This document shows, piece after piece, positions 13,301 to 25,032 of a stretch of 64,000 nt of DNA; positions within the stretch are counted from its first letter, which is position 1; the number at the start of each line of letters is the position of its first letter. Source of the stretch: Lethocerus indicus (taxonomy: Eukaryota > Arthropoda > Insecta > Hemiptera > Belostomatidae); contig JACDQD010000106.1 of the NCBI GenBank assembly GCA_019843655.1, positions 2,914,001 to 2,978,000 on the forward strand, in the 5' to 3' direction. The translations under genes were made by a program, and so were the position numbers. Under the pieces are notes generated by a model that did not search any database, was not told the origin of the DNA, and worked only from the letters and a program-made list of their open reading frames with translations.

Positions 13301-16300
13301 CTACTGTATATTGCAAAATAATTAATTTTTTGTCGAAATTCCTTCCACGTGTGTCCTCGCTCAGTGGCTACAGAATATGGTTTTACGCGCATAGTATACA
13401 ATATCAAATATCCATTGTTATTTGATGCGAACACAGAAATAGCCAAACGTTTATTTCGCCTGCGGACCGATTTGTTAAAGGAAAAATAACGTCCGAAATT
13501 ACTGTTACGACAGTGTTATTGCCGTGGCGCAATGGCTACAATCTGATATCGGTTTCAATGTTGAATACCGACAATAAATGACCGGTTGTACTTGTTTCGA
13601 TTATTTAAAAAAGAAAATAATGTTAATCGCATTTTCGCGAAAGCGTGTTATGGTATCTAGTTGGCCCTAATAATATGTACGGCACTGAGGTTTGACGCGA
13701 GGGTTAAAATCTGACGTTGATCGTTAGGTGAGAGGGAGTGATGGTGTGGGAGGGGGAGGGGGGCGGTCAATGTCACGATTTCTCATGACGAACGGGGTTC
13801 TTGCCTCTCTTTTGAGAAAGATGAACCGGACTCCATTAGAGAGAACTGTTTCATTTAATTGTTCGTAGAACTACACCACTAGAACTGGATTCTATACCGT
13901 AAAAATACCGTAGTCGAAGGTATTTTTATAAATCCCGCTCGACGGCAGCTTTCCCTTGTCAGCCACCGTATACTCTTCGAGTTTATAACATCTGAAAAAT
14001 GTCGTATACGTAATTGTTATTTAGATTCTTCTATTATACTACCAAGTGATGCACATTGTATCGAACCGAAAGTTACTTTTATGTAATTACATTTACGTAA
14101 TTATGATCTGACGGGATTTCGTTAAGGGTATGTTGGCGGAGAGAAAAATCATAGAGCGCCATATTCAATCCAACAAACGCGTTCAATTATTGACATTTAT
14201 GACACACCGCATAAACAGAGAGCTTCATAGGAGGGAAAGATCTAAGAATGTTTACAGAATTTCTGGGTTCAAACGATTTACAAAACAAAAGCCCGACGAT
14301 TTAACAACTCATTTGTCCGTTAATCAAGTTCTCACGACTATTCCTAATCTCTGGAATCGCGGCCGAACAACGTAAAAAGAAAATTGAAATATAATCTTTT
14401 CAACATCTGGTTTTCTCTACTGTAAACGAGAGTTACATTATTAATGAGCGGTGATTGTGAAGGAAGGAAGACGTAGCCCAGTCTGTAGGCCCAGTCTATA
14501 GTGGAAGAGGCAGTGGAGACCAGAGATAGATAGGTAGAGGCAGCGATTCCGTCCCAATAACAACTATAATGGGCCAACTTGAATTCAGAAACGGAGCGCT
14601 CCTTTGTCGATCAGAAGTTAGTAAAAACTTGAAAACTTGTTCTCTTCAAAATAGAAACAAATCCAGAAGTTGTAATTGTCCAATCGTGAATGTTCCAATG
14701 TTATTATTATTAGAAGAAGAAATAATTAGGGCACATCTTTGTGTATCCGAATCGAATTAGAATCAAGATCAGTTATAGCTGTCGTGTATTTTTGCGTGCG
14801 TTCTTCAGTTTTCTAAAACATATCTAAATCCTAGAACAATTGTAGACTGACAAATCTATCGACGGATATAGGAAATGAATTGAGTTGAGTGTTCTCAAAT
14901 GAGGTAAGACTGTAGGTACGAAAATAATGTATATTATACGCTATTTTAATAATGCAGTATGATACGGAGGTTAGATCGGACACCTCCGGCAACAGAATTA
15001 GGCTATTTTCTCACAATTATCAGGACGGAAGGGGAATAAATTAATTAAGCCCGATGCCGTTTTAAAATAAATAATTGAGCGCTTCCTGTACCGGCAGCAG
15101 GCCGGCCCATCCCCCCCCCCATCTACCACCAACCTTTATCCCTAGAAAGTAGGACCTCCTTATCGGCCCGGCCTTATTTCAGAAATATTATACTTCAAAT
15201 ATTTTATTGCCAAAGAGAAACTGGGGCGTAATTATTACTACTCGAAAAATGGCTCCGTTTTATTTTGTGTTAATTAAACGATTTCAATTGGCCTACCAAA
15301 AAAACTGGAAAACCCTGAATTTGTATACCGCTAATTCTCATTGTTAATTTGTAATCGTAGACCAACTGTATTTTGGATGCAGGGTTTTCCCCCTCCTGAA
15401 ACCATTTACGACGCTCAAATGTCAAATGATTTATTTGAACTATCGGACAGTTGAACGGCTGACAGGTCGACCTTCTTCAATATAGCGAATGCAACGCCGT
15501 TTCACTTTATCGCCGGTCTACTGTACCGTTATTATTTCTCCGTGACGGATTTCATGAGGTAAAATAAATTCGTACTAATTTCCGCGCGCGAAATGGGAGA
15601 ATTTCCATCCATTTATGAGACAGCGGGCCCCGACCGTTGGCCAGCGTAGGTTGGGAGGGGAGCACGGGGCCGAACAGTTAACTCTATTTCAAGAAGGCAA
15701 CTCTTAATTGATTTCTGGAAAACGAATTAAACGGTCCATCGAATCGCGATTAGAACCGGATTAGTAATTTAAACGCTCCTACGTACGCCTTCCCTACTCG
15801 TACGAGCTGAAATGCTCCAATCATTTTCAAGTTAATGCCAAGGAAGCTTTTTGTTTTACGACTGGCTAAGATCCTCATCCAAACTATAGCCATCTGACTT
15901 TCCGTCTTACAAAAGACGAAAATTCATAAATCATTCCAGAGCTCCACCCTCCTTTTCGCCATACTTTTTTGTTTATATTAGAATAAATGTTCCCCCAGTG
16001 CGCGCACATTTTCAACCTAAAAAAAAATATTTTTGAAATGATACAATTAGAATCTTACTATGTGTAGGTACTCAAGACAGGACTGCGTCGGACAGGCGTC
16101 GGGGTATTCGTTAATTATTCTGTTATAGTTTCGCATTAAATCCGACCAATCTCCCGGGCCCAAAACAAAGGTCCCCCCGAGTTCCCATAATGTTAATTAC
16201 GCAATACGAACTCTTTATTAATATGTAAAATAATTGCCGGCCGAGTGTTGCAGTCCGCCCCAATATTAGATCCGAATCTAGTTTCGTTATTCTGTTTAAT

Positions 16301-16860
16301 GAAGAGATGCTTATTAAGATAAGGCACCCTGGTGAAATTGGGGATGAGGCTAGTGGGGAGTCCCCCCACTCAATTCGTGGTCCGCAGCCCCCCCCCCTCT
16401 TCGCTGTCCGAATAATATTCGGTAATTCTTGTTTAAATTTATTATTTCTGACGCCGTACACGTCGCCGGACCCCTACAAATCCAAAACGTCTTTTGAGTT
16501 GGGTTCATAATTATTGGGTTGATAAATTACGAAATACTGAAGTAAATACTAATACTAATTACTACCGCAATGCCACTAGCTAAAGACAGTACAACTAATT
16601 ATACTTTCCCGATAGTTAAATAAGATGCATTGGAAGATTTAAATTTATCCTTCTATTCTCCCAGGACCTACTCGTCAGATCAGGTCAGTCTGTTGTAATC
16701 GTGAAGAATTTGTAACGAGTTCCCTTTTGTAGAATTAAATAGAGATGAAACAATTGAATTGTATGTAACAGGTTGCATGTTTTTATTGTTAATCGAATTA
16801 TTGTGAGGAAATACAAATAATCGAGTACGAAGAAACGGCTTTTGATAGGCGTTTAGTTAT
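13301..16860. other. Non-coding DNA with a tRNA-like scrap and C runs
   Basis: No gene is supported. A degenerate tRNA-like A box lies near 13525. A short imperfect direct duplication (GTAGCCCAGTCT then GTAGGCCCAGTCT) lies at about 14474-14498. C10 runs occur at 15111-15120 and 16388-16397. An 81-codon frame near 14130 and a 112-codon frame near 16123-16461 match nothing I know. Confidence 0.5.
13521..13575 (+). mobile_element. Degenerate arginine-tRNA-like fragment
   Basis: GCCGTGGCGCAATGG at 13521-13535 fits the Pol III A-box pattern and resembles the 5' part of arginine tRNA genes. GGTTTCAATGTTG follows at 13551, reminiscent of a decayed B box, but it is only about 15 bases behind the A box. 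The anticodon arm is therefore missing or rearranged, and no tRNA fold is possible. It may be a decayed SINE head or chance. Confidence 0.22.
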
Positions 16861-17340
16861 CTTCCAGCAGGTCGTCGGCCTCACCGTCGGTATTAGAACG
16901 AATCCTGCAGGCGTAAGGCGTGTCATCGGCGCAGAACCCCCGGTCCAATAGCCGGGGACGGTGCACTGGGCGAGATGGACTCCGAGCTAGTCTGAGGATT
17001 ACCGGCCGGCGCCCCTAATCAGCGACTATTGGAAAGGGCTGTTGGGCCCTCGATTTATGCCCGGATTGATAAGTGGGCCGGCGTACTTCGTCGCCTTCGG
17101 TTTCCCTTAAAACGGTTCGGTGAGAGGAAAATATCGCGCGTCCCCGGGGGCGCCCTGAAAATCTTACCGGAAAATTAATTTCACGTGCGGGGCGCGTGTG
17201 TGAGAGTGCCGGCTCCGGCGCGCGCGTGTGTAATGAGAGACTATTTATCGTGGCCGGAATCTGGGGGAGCGGAAAGGAAACAGCTGTGCGACGCCGGAAG
17301 CCCGAGTACGGGCTTTATTACTTATTACACAGCGTCTATC
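16861..17340. promoter_or_regulatory. CpG-dense block (CpG-island-like)
   Basis: By hand count there are about 52 CpG dinucleotides in 480 bases, at roughly 58-60% GC in the lines I counted. Observed CpG is therefore at or above expectation. The block includes CGCGCG runs at 17136 and 17219 and TAAT cores such as GTGTAATGAGAG. It ends near an AT-rich stretch. In animals with patchy methylation such blocks mark promoters or unmethylated regulatory DNA. No transcript or exon can be seen beside it. Confidence 0.35.
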
Positions 17341-20300
17341 TCCACTAATAATGCCCACTTTTACGAATTCCGACTGCGCCCTCAACCCACCCTCCCCACG
17401 CTCCCTCTTCCTACTTTTTTTTCACTCGGCTCCACCTCGCTAAATACATTATCTCTGGACCCTTACTTTTCACTTCTCTACTAGTAACTTAATCAATCTA
17501 TTATTATTACGTTCGAGTATAACCTTCTTGAAAGTAAATTTCTGTATACGCCGATACTTATTGTTTAGGGATATTACTTAGCTTTCATACTATAAATACA
17601 ATAATCGGAAATCCGAAACGGAAACAAGTGCTGGCTATAGAATTATGAGGAAAATCAATGGGGAATTTACTTTATCACGGTACCAGGTAATATAACAGCA
17701 ATCCTTCCCAGTTGAGGGCAGTTCAAATTACGGCGATAATCGTACAGCTAAAAATATTTTATCCTTCGAGTTTAAAATGCCGAATAAAAAATGATATCGG
17801 TATCGGCAGACATTTCCATTCTACACACTTCTCACTTCTCTAGCGGATTGTTAGATGTATATAATTAGGATGACAATAAATAACGTTGAAATAGATTCAT
17901 CGAGAGACATTTCGTTTCGATTTCGTAGCGAGTGGCGTATAGTTTTATAAAATACTGCTGGGCAGGCTGGGGGGGCTGGCTTAAGCGAACTGCTCGGTGG
18001 TTGATGAATAGGGGACTGTCTCTGGGTGTGAGGGCGATGGGGCCGGTGTGGTGAGGGAAGGAGGATGGGGGGCGTGGGAGGCCGATTGATTGCCGGCTAC
18101 GTAAGACGGTGTGGCTATTTATTGGCGACTATCGCGGGGGTATCGCGACTGCGCCGTTTAAGAGATTACATCTGCAGGGGCCGGCCGGGATTTAACGCCT
18201 CCGGAGGGTAATGAGGTGGGCGGCCGGCCCGGGAGGAGGTAATGATGGTGGTGGTGGTGGTGCCCAGCGGTGGCCTGGGGCTAGAACAAGTGATTATGGG
18301 CCGGTGCACCCACCCCTTCCTTCTCTATATTGATCCCGCCGACACACTGCAACACTGTGCATTGTGTTCCCTTCCCTACCCCCCGCCCCCGCCCCCGCCC
18401 TCAGCCTCTCCTACTAGCCGGCCCCAATGGAGAAATGGCCAGCCTCCCTCTCGCCCCCTGGACCCGACCCTTCTCCTCTATCTCACTCCGCCGCTTTCCC
18501 TCTCCCTCTCTCCCACTCTCGCTCCCTTCCACCCCCACCCCTTTGAATCTCCCTTTCTCTCTCCCTCTCCCCCTCTCTCTCTCCCTCTAGCTACTGGACC
18601 TTTACTTCATTAGCCACCCCCTCTCCAGCCGCGTTCACTGGCGCCGTCAAGTTTTAACACGGCGCTTCACCACAGCTTTACACTACAGCGTTCCCCGGGG
18701 GGTAACGAATTGTTTTATTATATAAGAGCGTTTACTGGAATAAATAACAATTTTAAACGATTACACTTCATTTCGCCCTTTGGCGGCACGAATCTGACCG
18801 TTATTACTAATTCATCTCCCAAATATTGTACATATTTTTGATACAGATAGTTCTAGAATGCGCGTGTCCTTATAACGGTAATTTTCGGCAGTACGTCATC
18901 TGGCAACATCCTTCGTGTAAATATTGTACATTATTGAAAATGAAACTCGATAATTAAGATACATATTGTAGGAAATTATAGAGATGTTTCAAGTATATAA
19001 GAGACAGACATCGAACAACGTCCAGAATATTTCGGATCCGAGAAAACGTGAACAGTGTCATTTCAGTGTTTAATGTTTTTACGTCGGTATGAATGGGCCA
19101 ACATCCCAGTGCGAATTCTTTTCCGTACAGGATAATAATCCGTAATGGTATTTTGTCTGCGGAACAAAGATCCATTTTTAGAAGCCAGCCTAAGGACTCA
19201 TTACTTGATGGATCTGACGAAAGGCATAAAAAAATTCCTCCGGGTGACCCACGCAACTGCCCGATGATAAGCAACCGCACGTAATCAACCAGGACTTTCG
19301 TTCGCCTTCTTCAGCAGTCGAATTGTGTCCAACTTGGCGCTGAAAATAACTGTCGTTTCGTTTTTTCTCTTTATTTCCTCAAGCCGAGTACTATTTCCCC
19401 ACCATAAATGTGTGTAATTTGTACAGCGGCTTCAGTCTTCAGATAAGTTCGTGCATATACTATCATTTCATTCTTTTCTGTAGAATAGAAGTGTCTACAA
19501 TGGATGCTTAAATATGTAGAAAATATTATTGTTTGACCGGCCTTTACTTTAAGACAGGGGCAGAAAAGTTGAACTCGTTCCGGTGTAACACCTGGTCCCT
19601 GTAAAAAGTGGGCACTATCTAAAGGGGAATCGGGCGGCTGCTTCTAGATTGAAGCCTTTTTCCTCTGTTACGGTTATTTTTTCGCTGATAGTGCCGAAAT
19701 CATTTAATTATAGGGCTTCGAACAATTTTGTCTAAAACAAAAAAAAATAAATAAAAGAAATCGATCGCCTTGATCGCGTTGTAAGCCAGACTTTTAATTT
19801 ATAACTCCTCCCCACCTCGTCCCACGCCCGACCACCCCTAACCAGCGACTCCATTCTCCATCGAGCTTAATTTCACCCTAAGCAAATATAATTTCCGCAA
19901 GTTAAAAGTTTATTCCTTCCATGCTTCGAATCATTAACTAATATTATAGTTCATTTTTACTTTAGGTTCGTTTATTTTAATTACAAAGAAAAATTTATTT
20001 GCCCCCATTTTATGTCGGTCGATACTACCAATTTGTAACTAGATACAACCACCGAGTTGAGCAAAGTTCAACTTGGACTGGAGATAATTTCAGAAAATGT
20101 TGAAAAACGAAGAAGATTTAGTACTTATAAAAATGTATCGAAGTACTGAGATACCTTATTCGACTAACGCCCGTGTCATCGTGGCTGTCTCATTTTTACT
20201 TTGTTACTATTTCGCCATTATTTCGTTAAACTTTTTATGAAATTGCACTTACAGCTATTAAACCACAACTAATGATTGACTGTACTATCTTATTTATTGG

Positions 20301-20959
20301 CGGGAAATAAAGAATAGAAATTTAACAAAGATTTTGAGATTCTTAAAGGTGGTGAAAAATCGAAATCAGTCTTGCTGACCGCCAAATTGTCGCCCGACAT
20401 TTATGATTCATTAAGATATATTATTTTTAATGATACGTCCTAGAGTTACGTCGAGAGCTATATTCTGTGATATTAATAATTGTTTTATTCCATCCAGGAA
20501 GTTCTAATCCCTTAGATCAACTATGCAGACTTTTATATAAGTCAATAATTAATATCTTTAAGTATTGCTGTACCTACTTGAAAAACAAATGGGAAAATTA
20601 CAAGGGATCGTATGCAAATTAGATCTCGAGCATACAGCGAAACGAAGGTGGTATAAGATAATTCGACGCTATTACTTAAAAATACACGAGGTACACACAC
20701 GGAGTGGACACGCACTTGTGCGAAGTGAAATTATTCATAAATTATCCGACGCATTAAACTGAGAGGGCGAGCGGGAATCGATCGCACGGCTCTAATATAC
20801 CGATAATTAAATTGTTTTTCCTTGTAATTCCCGTCCCCGAAAGCGGTCATTAGGATGTGTCGCACAAGGCCTATATACCCTCAGCCGTGTATCTTCACCT
20901 AGGGATCTTCGCGCAGTCATTTCGCCCCTCATTACAATACAGGTGTCCCTCCCCCTCCA

Positions 20960-20966
<7 letters not shown>
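17341..20966. other. Non-coding DNA; G-rich then C/T-rich patches
   Basis: A G-rich plus strand (about 17960-18260, including (TGG)5 at 18246-18262) is followed by a C/T-rich plus strand at 18360-18600. The frames there (123 codons at 18242-18613) encode proline- and serine-rich low-complexity peptides, and I reject them as strand-skew artefacts. Downstream is AT-rich unique DNA with one copy of repeat family B at 19285-19347. Confidence 0.55.
19285..19347. repeat. Dispersed repeat family B, copy 1
   Basis: The block TTCGCCTTCTTCAGCAG, then TGTCCAACTTGG, then TGAAAATAA also appears, diverged, at 60989-61040, where TCGCCTTCTTCA is identical and a GACTGAAAT block follows. Its second half also appears at 21325-21365, where GTCCAACTTGG is shared. 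On the minus strand the left part has the 'CTGAAGAAGGCGAACGAAAG' layout of retroelement tails, as at 334-380. The family assignment is inference. Confidence 0.38.
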
Positions 20967-21009
<43 letters not shown>

Positions 21010-21017
21010 CCCCCCCC
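20967..21017. repeat. (CT)n microsatellite joined to a C10 run
   Basis: About 40 bases of CT repeat (20967-21006) are followed one base later by ten C residues (21008-21017). It is all pyrimidine on the plus strand except one G. Such mirror-type homopyrimidine tracts can adopt triplex forms. Confidence 0.95.
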
Positions 21018-21324
21018 ACTCATGCAGTCTTAATTAAACTTTTATCTGCTAGCCATTAGCCGCCTGGGTTCGATTACTAGCGTTCTCATTATTTTAAATT
21101 ACTTAATACGCCGACCGATTGGCGGAATACTGGAAATTAAATTAGGATAGTCGAAAAAGTTTAAGGTTCAGTTTATCTATGCAAGGCCATTTTCTCAGAT
21201 CAACCCGGCAGTGTTGAATATATAACCCGAGATTGGCAAGCTCGTATGGGCCGCAACCTGGGTACCAAACAATGGTACTCAGAAACCGTGCTCAGTACAG
21301 GTCCACGCGATATCCAGAAGTGGA

Positions 21325-21365
21325 GTCACCAGTCCGCTGTCCAACTTGGGCAGTACTGAAAGTTA
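21325..21365. repeat. Dispersed repeat family B, partial copy 2
   Basis: CACCAGTCCGCTGTCCAACT, followed by TGGGCAGTACTGAAAG, aligns with the second half of 19311-19345. The identical core is TGTCCAACTTGG, flanked by CAG-CAGTC and TGAAA blocks. The tail-like TCGCCTTCTTCA part is absent. About 40 bases are shared with small gaps, so this is weaker than family A. Confidence 0.33.
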
Positions 21366-21853
21366 TACGATAGTAACAAAGCGTACTATAACATAAATAT
21401 GTACAGAAATTGGACGGAAGCTACAATCTCATTGCACTCCACCATATCTCGGTCCAGAATGCATCCTTTATGTACGACGTAGTCGGTTTAAAACATTTAT
21501 GAGGAGGTCTTGTTATCAGTGTTATCTTCTCGCGTGATTACACAGGAAATGTGATCACGATTTCTCTAAAGGATTTTCACTGGCGATAGTGAAATAACTG
21601 AGAAGTAGTTGGGCCAAAAACGTGAGGGGAGTGAATGCACGAGTGCTCATAAATTAGTATTTTCTCTTAAATAAGATTCTCGGAAAGCGAAACTAAAATA
21701 ATTAAACCGGTTATTATTAAATAAACCTTGTTTCGATTCGAATTATACGAATTGAAAATTACTATGGAAACTTTGTTTCAATATAACTCTAACTCAAATA
21801 GAGTATTCATTATACGTCTCAATTAGAGAGATTGGTTTAATCGGGGTGATAAC

Positions 21854-21872
21854 CGCGGCAGCGCTTGCCGCG
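21854..21872. repeat. Short perfect GC-rich hairpin
   Basis: CGCGGCA (21854-21860) and TGCCGCG (21866-21872) are reverse complements around GCGCT. A 7-bp stem is short enough to arise by chance several times in this window. It lies in a TAAACCGG/AACCGCGG-rich piece with no other signal. Confidence 0.6.
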
Positions 21873-22386
21873 AGGATAACAGCTCGGCTGCAGTTTAAAA
21901 CACGAGAAAATAATTCAGTCAAGTCACCTACCCAAAGTTAAATAAAACGCAATTTGGCTAAACACAGCCGGTTAAAGAGCCAACTCGGCGCGAAACGATT
22001 AAAATCATAATATCCCCCCACCCCGTAACCTAATTTCGCAATGCTAAATACAGTAAAAATGAATTTCGATGCAAATTAATTTTAAATTGGGCCGCGCCCG
22101 AGGCACCGTCTCTCGCGTCGGGCCCTAAATACCCGCCCGGGGAGGAATATCCCCGTTAACGAGATTCCTCAAATGAGCTACCCCAAATACATTTCTGGTA
22201 AAATTTCATACGTACACGTATGTGTGTCCTCTGACCACATTCCCCTCCACGTCGGTCTTCATGTAAGCATAATTTCATGCTGCCGCATAACTAACTATGA
22301 AAATTAAACAATCCCCACCCCGTTATTTAGCGAGCCCGCTAATGTAAGAGTATAGTTGCGGAGTTCTCTAATTTACCGGCGAAATG

Positions 22387-22929
22387 CTACTTAAGATGGC
22401 CCAAAGCCGAAGATGGCAGATCGCAAAGTGTTTGGAAATTCAGTGCCAGAAGAATATTTGCTATCGTAAGTTGAATCGTGTGGCAGACGACAGAAAGAGA
22501 TTTATAGAAATATGAATAATAGGGGCTCCTATCTTTGCCTGCGACTAGCACAGTGGCTATTGGCCCTGCCGTGATGTAATCGCAGGGGGGGGGGGGGGGG
22601 GGGGGGGCCCGAAGTCCAATTGCGGTCCGAATTTCGGGGTTGCGGAATATTCGGTTTTGCGGAGCCGGGGGTCGGAGTGTACCGGCGGGCGTTGTACAGT
22701 CGGCGTAACAAGTGACGCCGTTGTCTCCCCTGTCGGCCGGACTGCCAGATAAGATCTGGCGGATTTGCATTCGGGCCCCGAATAACCAGTCGGCCGGCAA
22801 CACGAAAAATCGTGGAACAATAAACAAATCTTTTCGGGCTTCCCCCTTTTTCGCGCTCTGATTTATTAGAGATCGGCCAGTATTATCAGGTGGCTCCCTC
22901 CGCCCCCGCCCCACGCCCGCCCCCACCAT
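22387..22929 (-). other. Longest open frame in the window, judged spurious
   Basis: From an ATG at 22929 this minus-strand frame runs about 180 codons, the longest in the window. I see no signal peptide, membrane segment, zinc finger, homeodomain or other known motif. The middle is a run of prolines created by the G23 homopolymer, and the other minus-strand frames stay open across 22529-22820 too. That shows a stop-poor GC-rich composition and not selection for coding. I do not call it a gene. Confidence 0.08.
22585..22607. repeat. Homopolymer of 23 G residues
   Basis: Twenty-three consecutive G residues on the plus strand, the longest homopolymer in the window, lie inside a CpG-rich block. 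G runs this long can form quadruplex structures and are error-prone in sequencing, so the exact length may be an assembly estimate. Confidence 0.9.
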
Positions 22930-25005
22930 CAACCCTCTACAGGACCGAAAATCCCGCGCTTTATTTTCCGAACATTTCCATTTGAATTTACATTTTTATC
23001 GTGTGTTTAGCAATTCAATTGCAGTTTTGTGCCCGTTCGACGTTTATCACTGTTGTAGACGCGCCGGCGGATTTACAAGATAAACAACATTTATGCATTT
23101 AAGTACCGTTGTCGCTCTGCCTCCCTCTCGAGCCGCCTTTCGGTGTGTGGGCCACGTGTTGACAATCGGAAACGATAAACCTCCGGCCGGAGGTTTCGGC
23201 CCGCCGATCGTGTACTTTTATTTAGGCAGGCCCGGGAGGCGGGGGCGGGGTTTCTAAAATCTACTATCGCTGTATTAAAGCTCCGATAATAAAACACTGA
23301 CCCGTTATTCCTGTCTGACATTTATTTTTTCCCCTCCCCCCCCACTCTCTTTCTCCCTCTAGTTTTAGGAACCGGTAATTGCGTTGGAAATGAAATTCTC
23401 GTGCGGGACACGCGAGCTACCGCCGCCCTACCCTGGAAGACACTTATTAATAATATTTGCCGCTACTTTTTCGGCCGTGGCCCGTTTGCAATTTTGGAAA
23501 CCGGTTTCCTGTAGTGGGCCCGGAAAGCTCTACCGTTTCTTCGCCCGTATTCGAGTCTGAATAATTCGAGGCGAATAATTTTCGGAAGCCGGTCTCGGGC
23601 CCTCCTTCGCTCTCTGTACACGCGAGCTATCTCCCCGGGCTGATGATTAGCAAGGGCCGTAGACATTATTTAGAACGCGGTGTAAATCGGTCTCGTGGCT
23701 TGCGCCAAATCGTAGTCTAGATCCATTTATAAGTTCTGTACGATTCGTTTCCTGCTTTTTGAGTTGAAATAAACGTCGGATTTACTCTACGATAAACATT
23801 TTAAATCGTATATTCTTTAAAAAGAACGTATAGCAATATCGAGAAATAAATAATAATCAGTAGAACAATAATAGAATAAATATAAAATAGTTGAAAAAAT
23901 GCTTGAAAAAATTTACGCTAAATGTATGAGGGATGTTGGATGTTTGAGCGGTAGTTTTGGTATGACATAGGGGTTCTTTCATAAGGAAGCAGAGTTTAAT
24001 GTACATTGTTAAGGTTCAGCGAATAAATTCGATCCGTTGCGCATCCGATTCAGAGCGACTTTCCTCTGCAATGTAGTGGGAGAACTATTATATATTCATT
24101 GCTACAAATCTGTTTAACATCATCACCTCGCATCCGGCAAAAAGTTCGACCATAGTGGAGATACTCGTGAAAAATAATGTTCCATTCTGGATTTTCGAAA
24201 ATGGATTCGCGGTTTCGAAAATGTGGCGTGGTCAAACGATTTGGTCGGAACAATACTCAACAGCGGTCAATAACATTAAAGGGCGTGTGTGTGTGTGTTC
24301 AATTTGAGACCGGCGTGTTTCAAGTTAATAAGTTCCGATTATCGTCGCCCCCGATCGATAATACCAATTCCGAATCGTGTTGTCTTTTTCTACGAAAAAT
24401 AATTTTATCCGTCACAAAGAAAATGTTAACCGATTGGACTCATTTCTGAGTTGTCCGGTCTTGTTACAATTTTCATAATTTAAACGTGGGAATAAATCTC
24501 ATTCTCGAATAGTTATGTGTCATCCCCGTCTGAATCGTTATCTCTTTCCGCTCCCGACGAAAACGGCGAATATCGGGTTACAATCGTAAATAAATTCTAG
24601 AATTGTAAGCGGGCTCGATAGCGGCCGGGTCGGAGACCGAGTCCGAGGCGTCGGACGAGAGGTTTTCAAACCCGCCCTCGGAAACAACCCCTTGTTGGGG
24701 TAACAGATGGGGCCAGCGGGGAGCGCTGGAGCGGCAGGGGGTGGAGGAGGAGGGAGAGACTGAGAGAGGGTGAAAAGTTTAGAGGGATGCTTGTAAGCCG
24801 AAGGGGGCGGGCGGGGCGGGAGGGTTCTCCGGGTTCGGTGTCAAACCTACTGGCGTCGGTGGCAGCGTCCAGTGATCAATTAACAGAGAGAGCGAGAGCG
24901 GGCAGCCCCTCAGACCGCTACCGCCGCCCCCATCCCCCCACCAACCACCCCCAACACTAATGAAATAATGCCCTTCCTCCGCACAACCCTCGCATCAACA
25001 TAATA
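22608..25005. other. CpG-rich, GC-rich non-coding blocks
   Basis: Several CpG-dense pieces occur at 22620-22930, 23040-23260, 23400-23700 and 24530-24900. They are separated by AT-rich DNA (23750-24470). Features include a 20-bp perfect palindrome (23177-23196), a (GT)7 run at 24285-24298, and G-rich 24690-24830. Frames in the GC-rich pieces reach about 90 codons without any recognised domain. The block may be a cluster of unmethylated regulatory elements, but nothing proves it. Confidence 0.45.
23177..23196. repeat. 20-bp perfect palindrome
   Basis: AAACCTCCGG followed directly by its reverse complement CCGGAGGTTT. A perfect 20-bp palindrome with no spacer is expected by chance well under once in 64 kb (my rough estimate is 0.06). 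It lies in CpG-rich DNA and contains CCGGCCGG. It could be a dimeric protein site or the remnant of an inverted duplication. Confidence 0.9.
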
Positions 25006-25006
25006 C

Positions 25007-25032
25007 ATATATGTATATATATATATATATAC
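25007..25032. repeat. Short (AT)n microsatellite
   Basis: An AT dinucleotide run interrupted once by a G, in an AT-rich patch with ACGTACATGTAG after it. Confidence 0.85.

Larger units (their letters stand above)
21018..22584. other. Unique non-coding DNA before the G23 run
   Basis: No gene is supported. The stretch contains partial copy 2 of repeat family B (21325-21365) and a perfect CGCGGCA/TGCCGCG hairpin at 21854-21872. A CpG-rich piece with GGGCCCTAAATACCCGCCCG lies near 22110-22160. A B-box-like GGTTCGATTAC at 21068 has no partner A box. Confidence 0.5.

Noticed and set aside
13353..13375. CTCGCTCAGTGGCTACAG, A-box-like
   Set aside because: Weak consensus start and no B box; probably chance.
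18242..18613. 123-codon plus-strand frame
   Set aside because: Lies in a C/T-rich strand-skewed patch; encodes proline/serine low-complexity peptide, with a second open frame overlapping.
21066..21078. GGTTCGATTAC, B-box-like
   Set aside because: No A box at proper spacing upstream.
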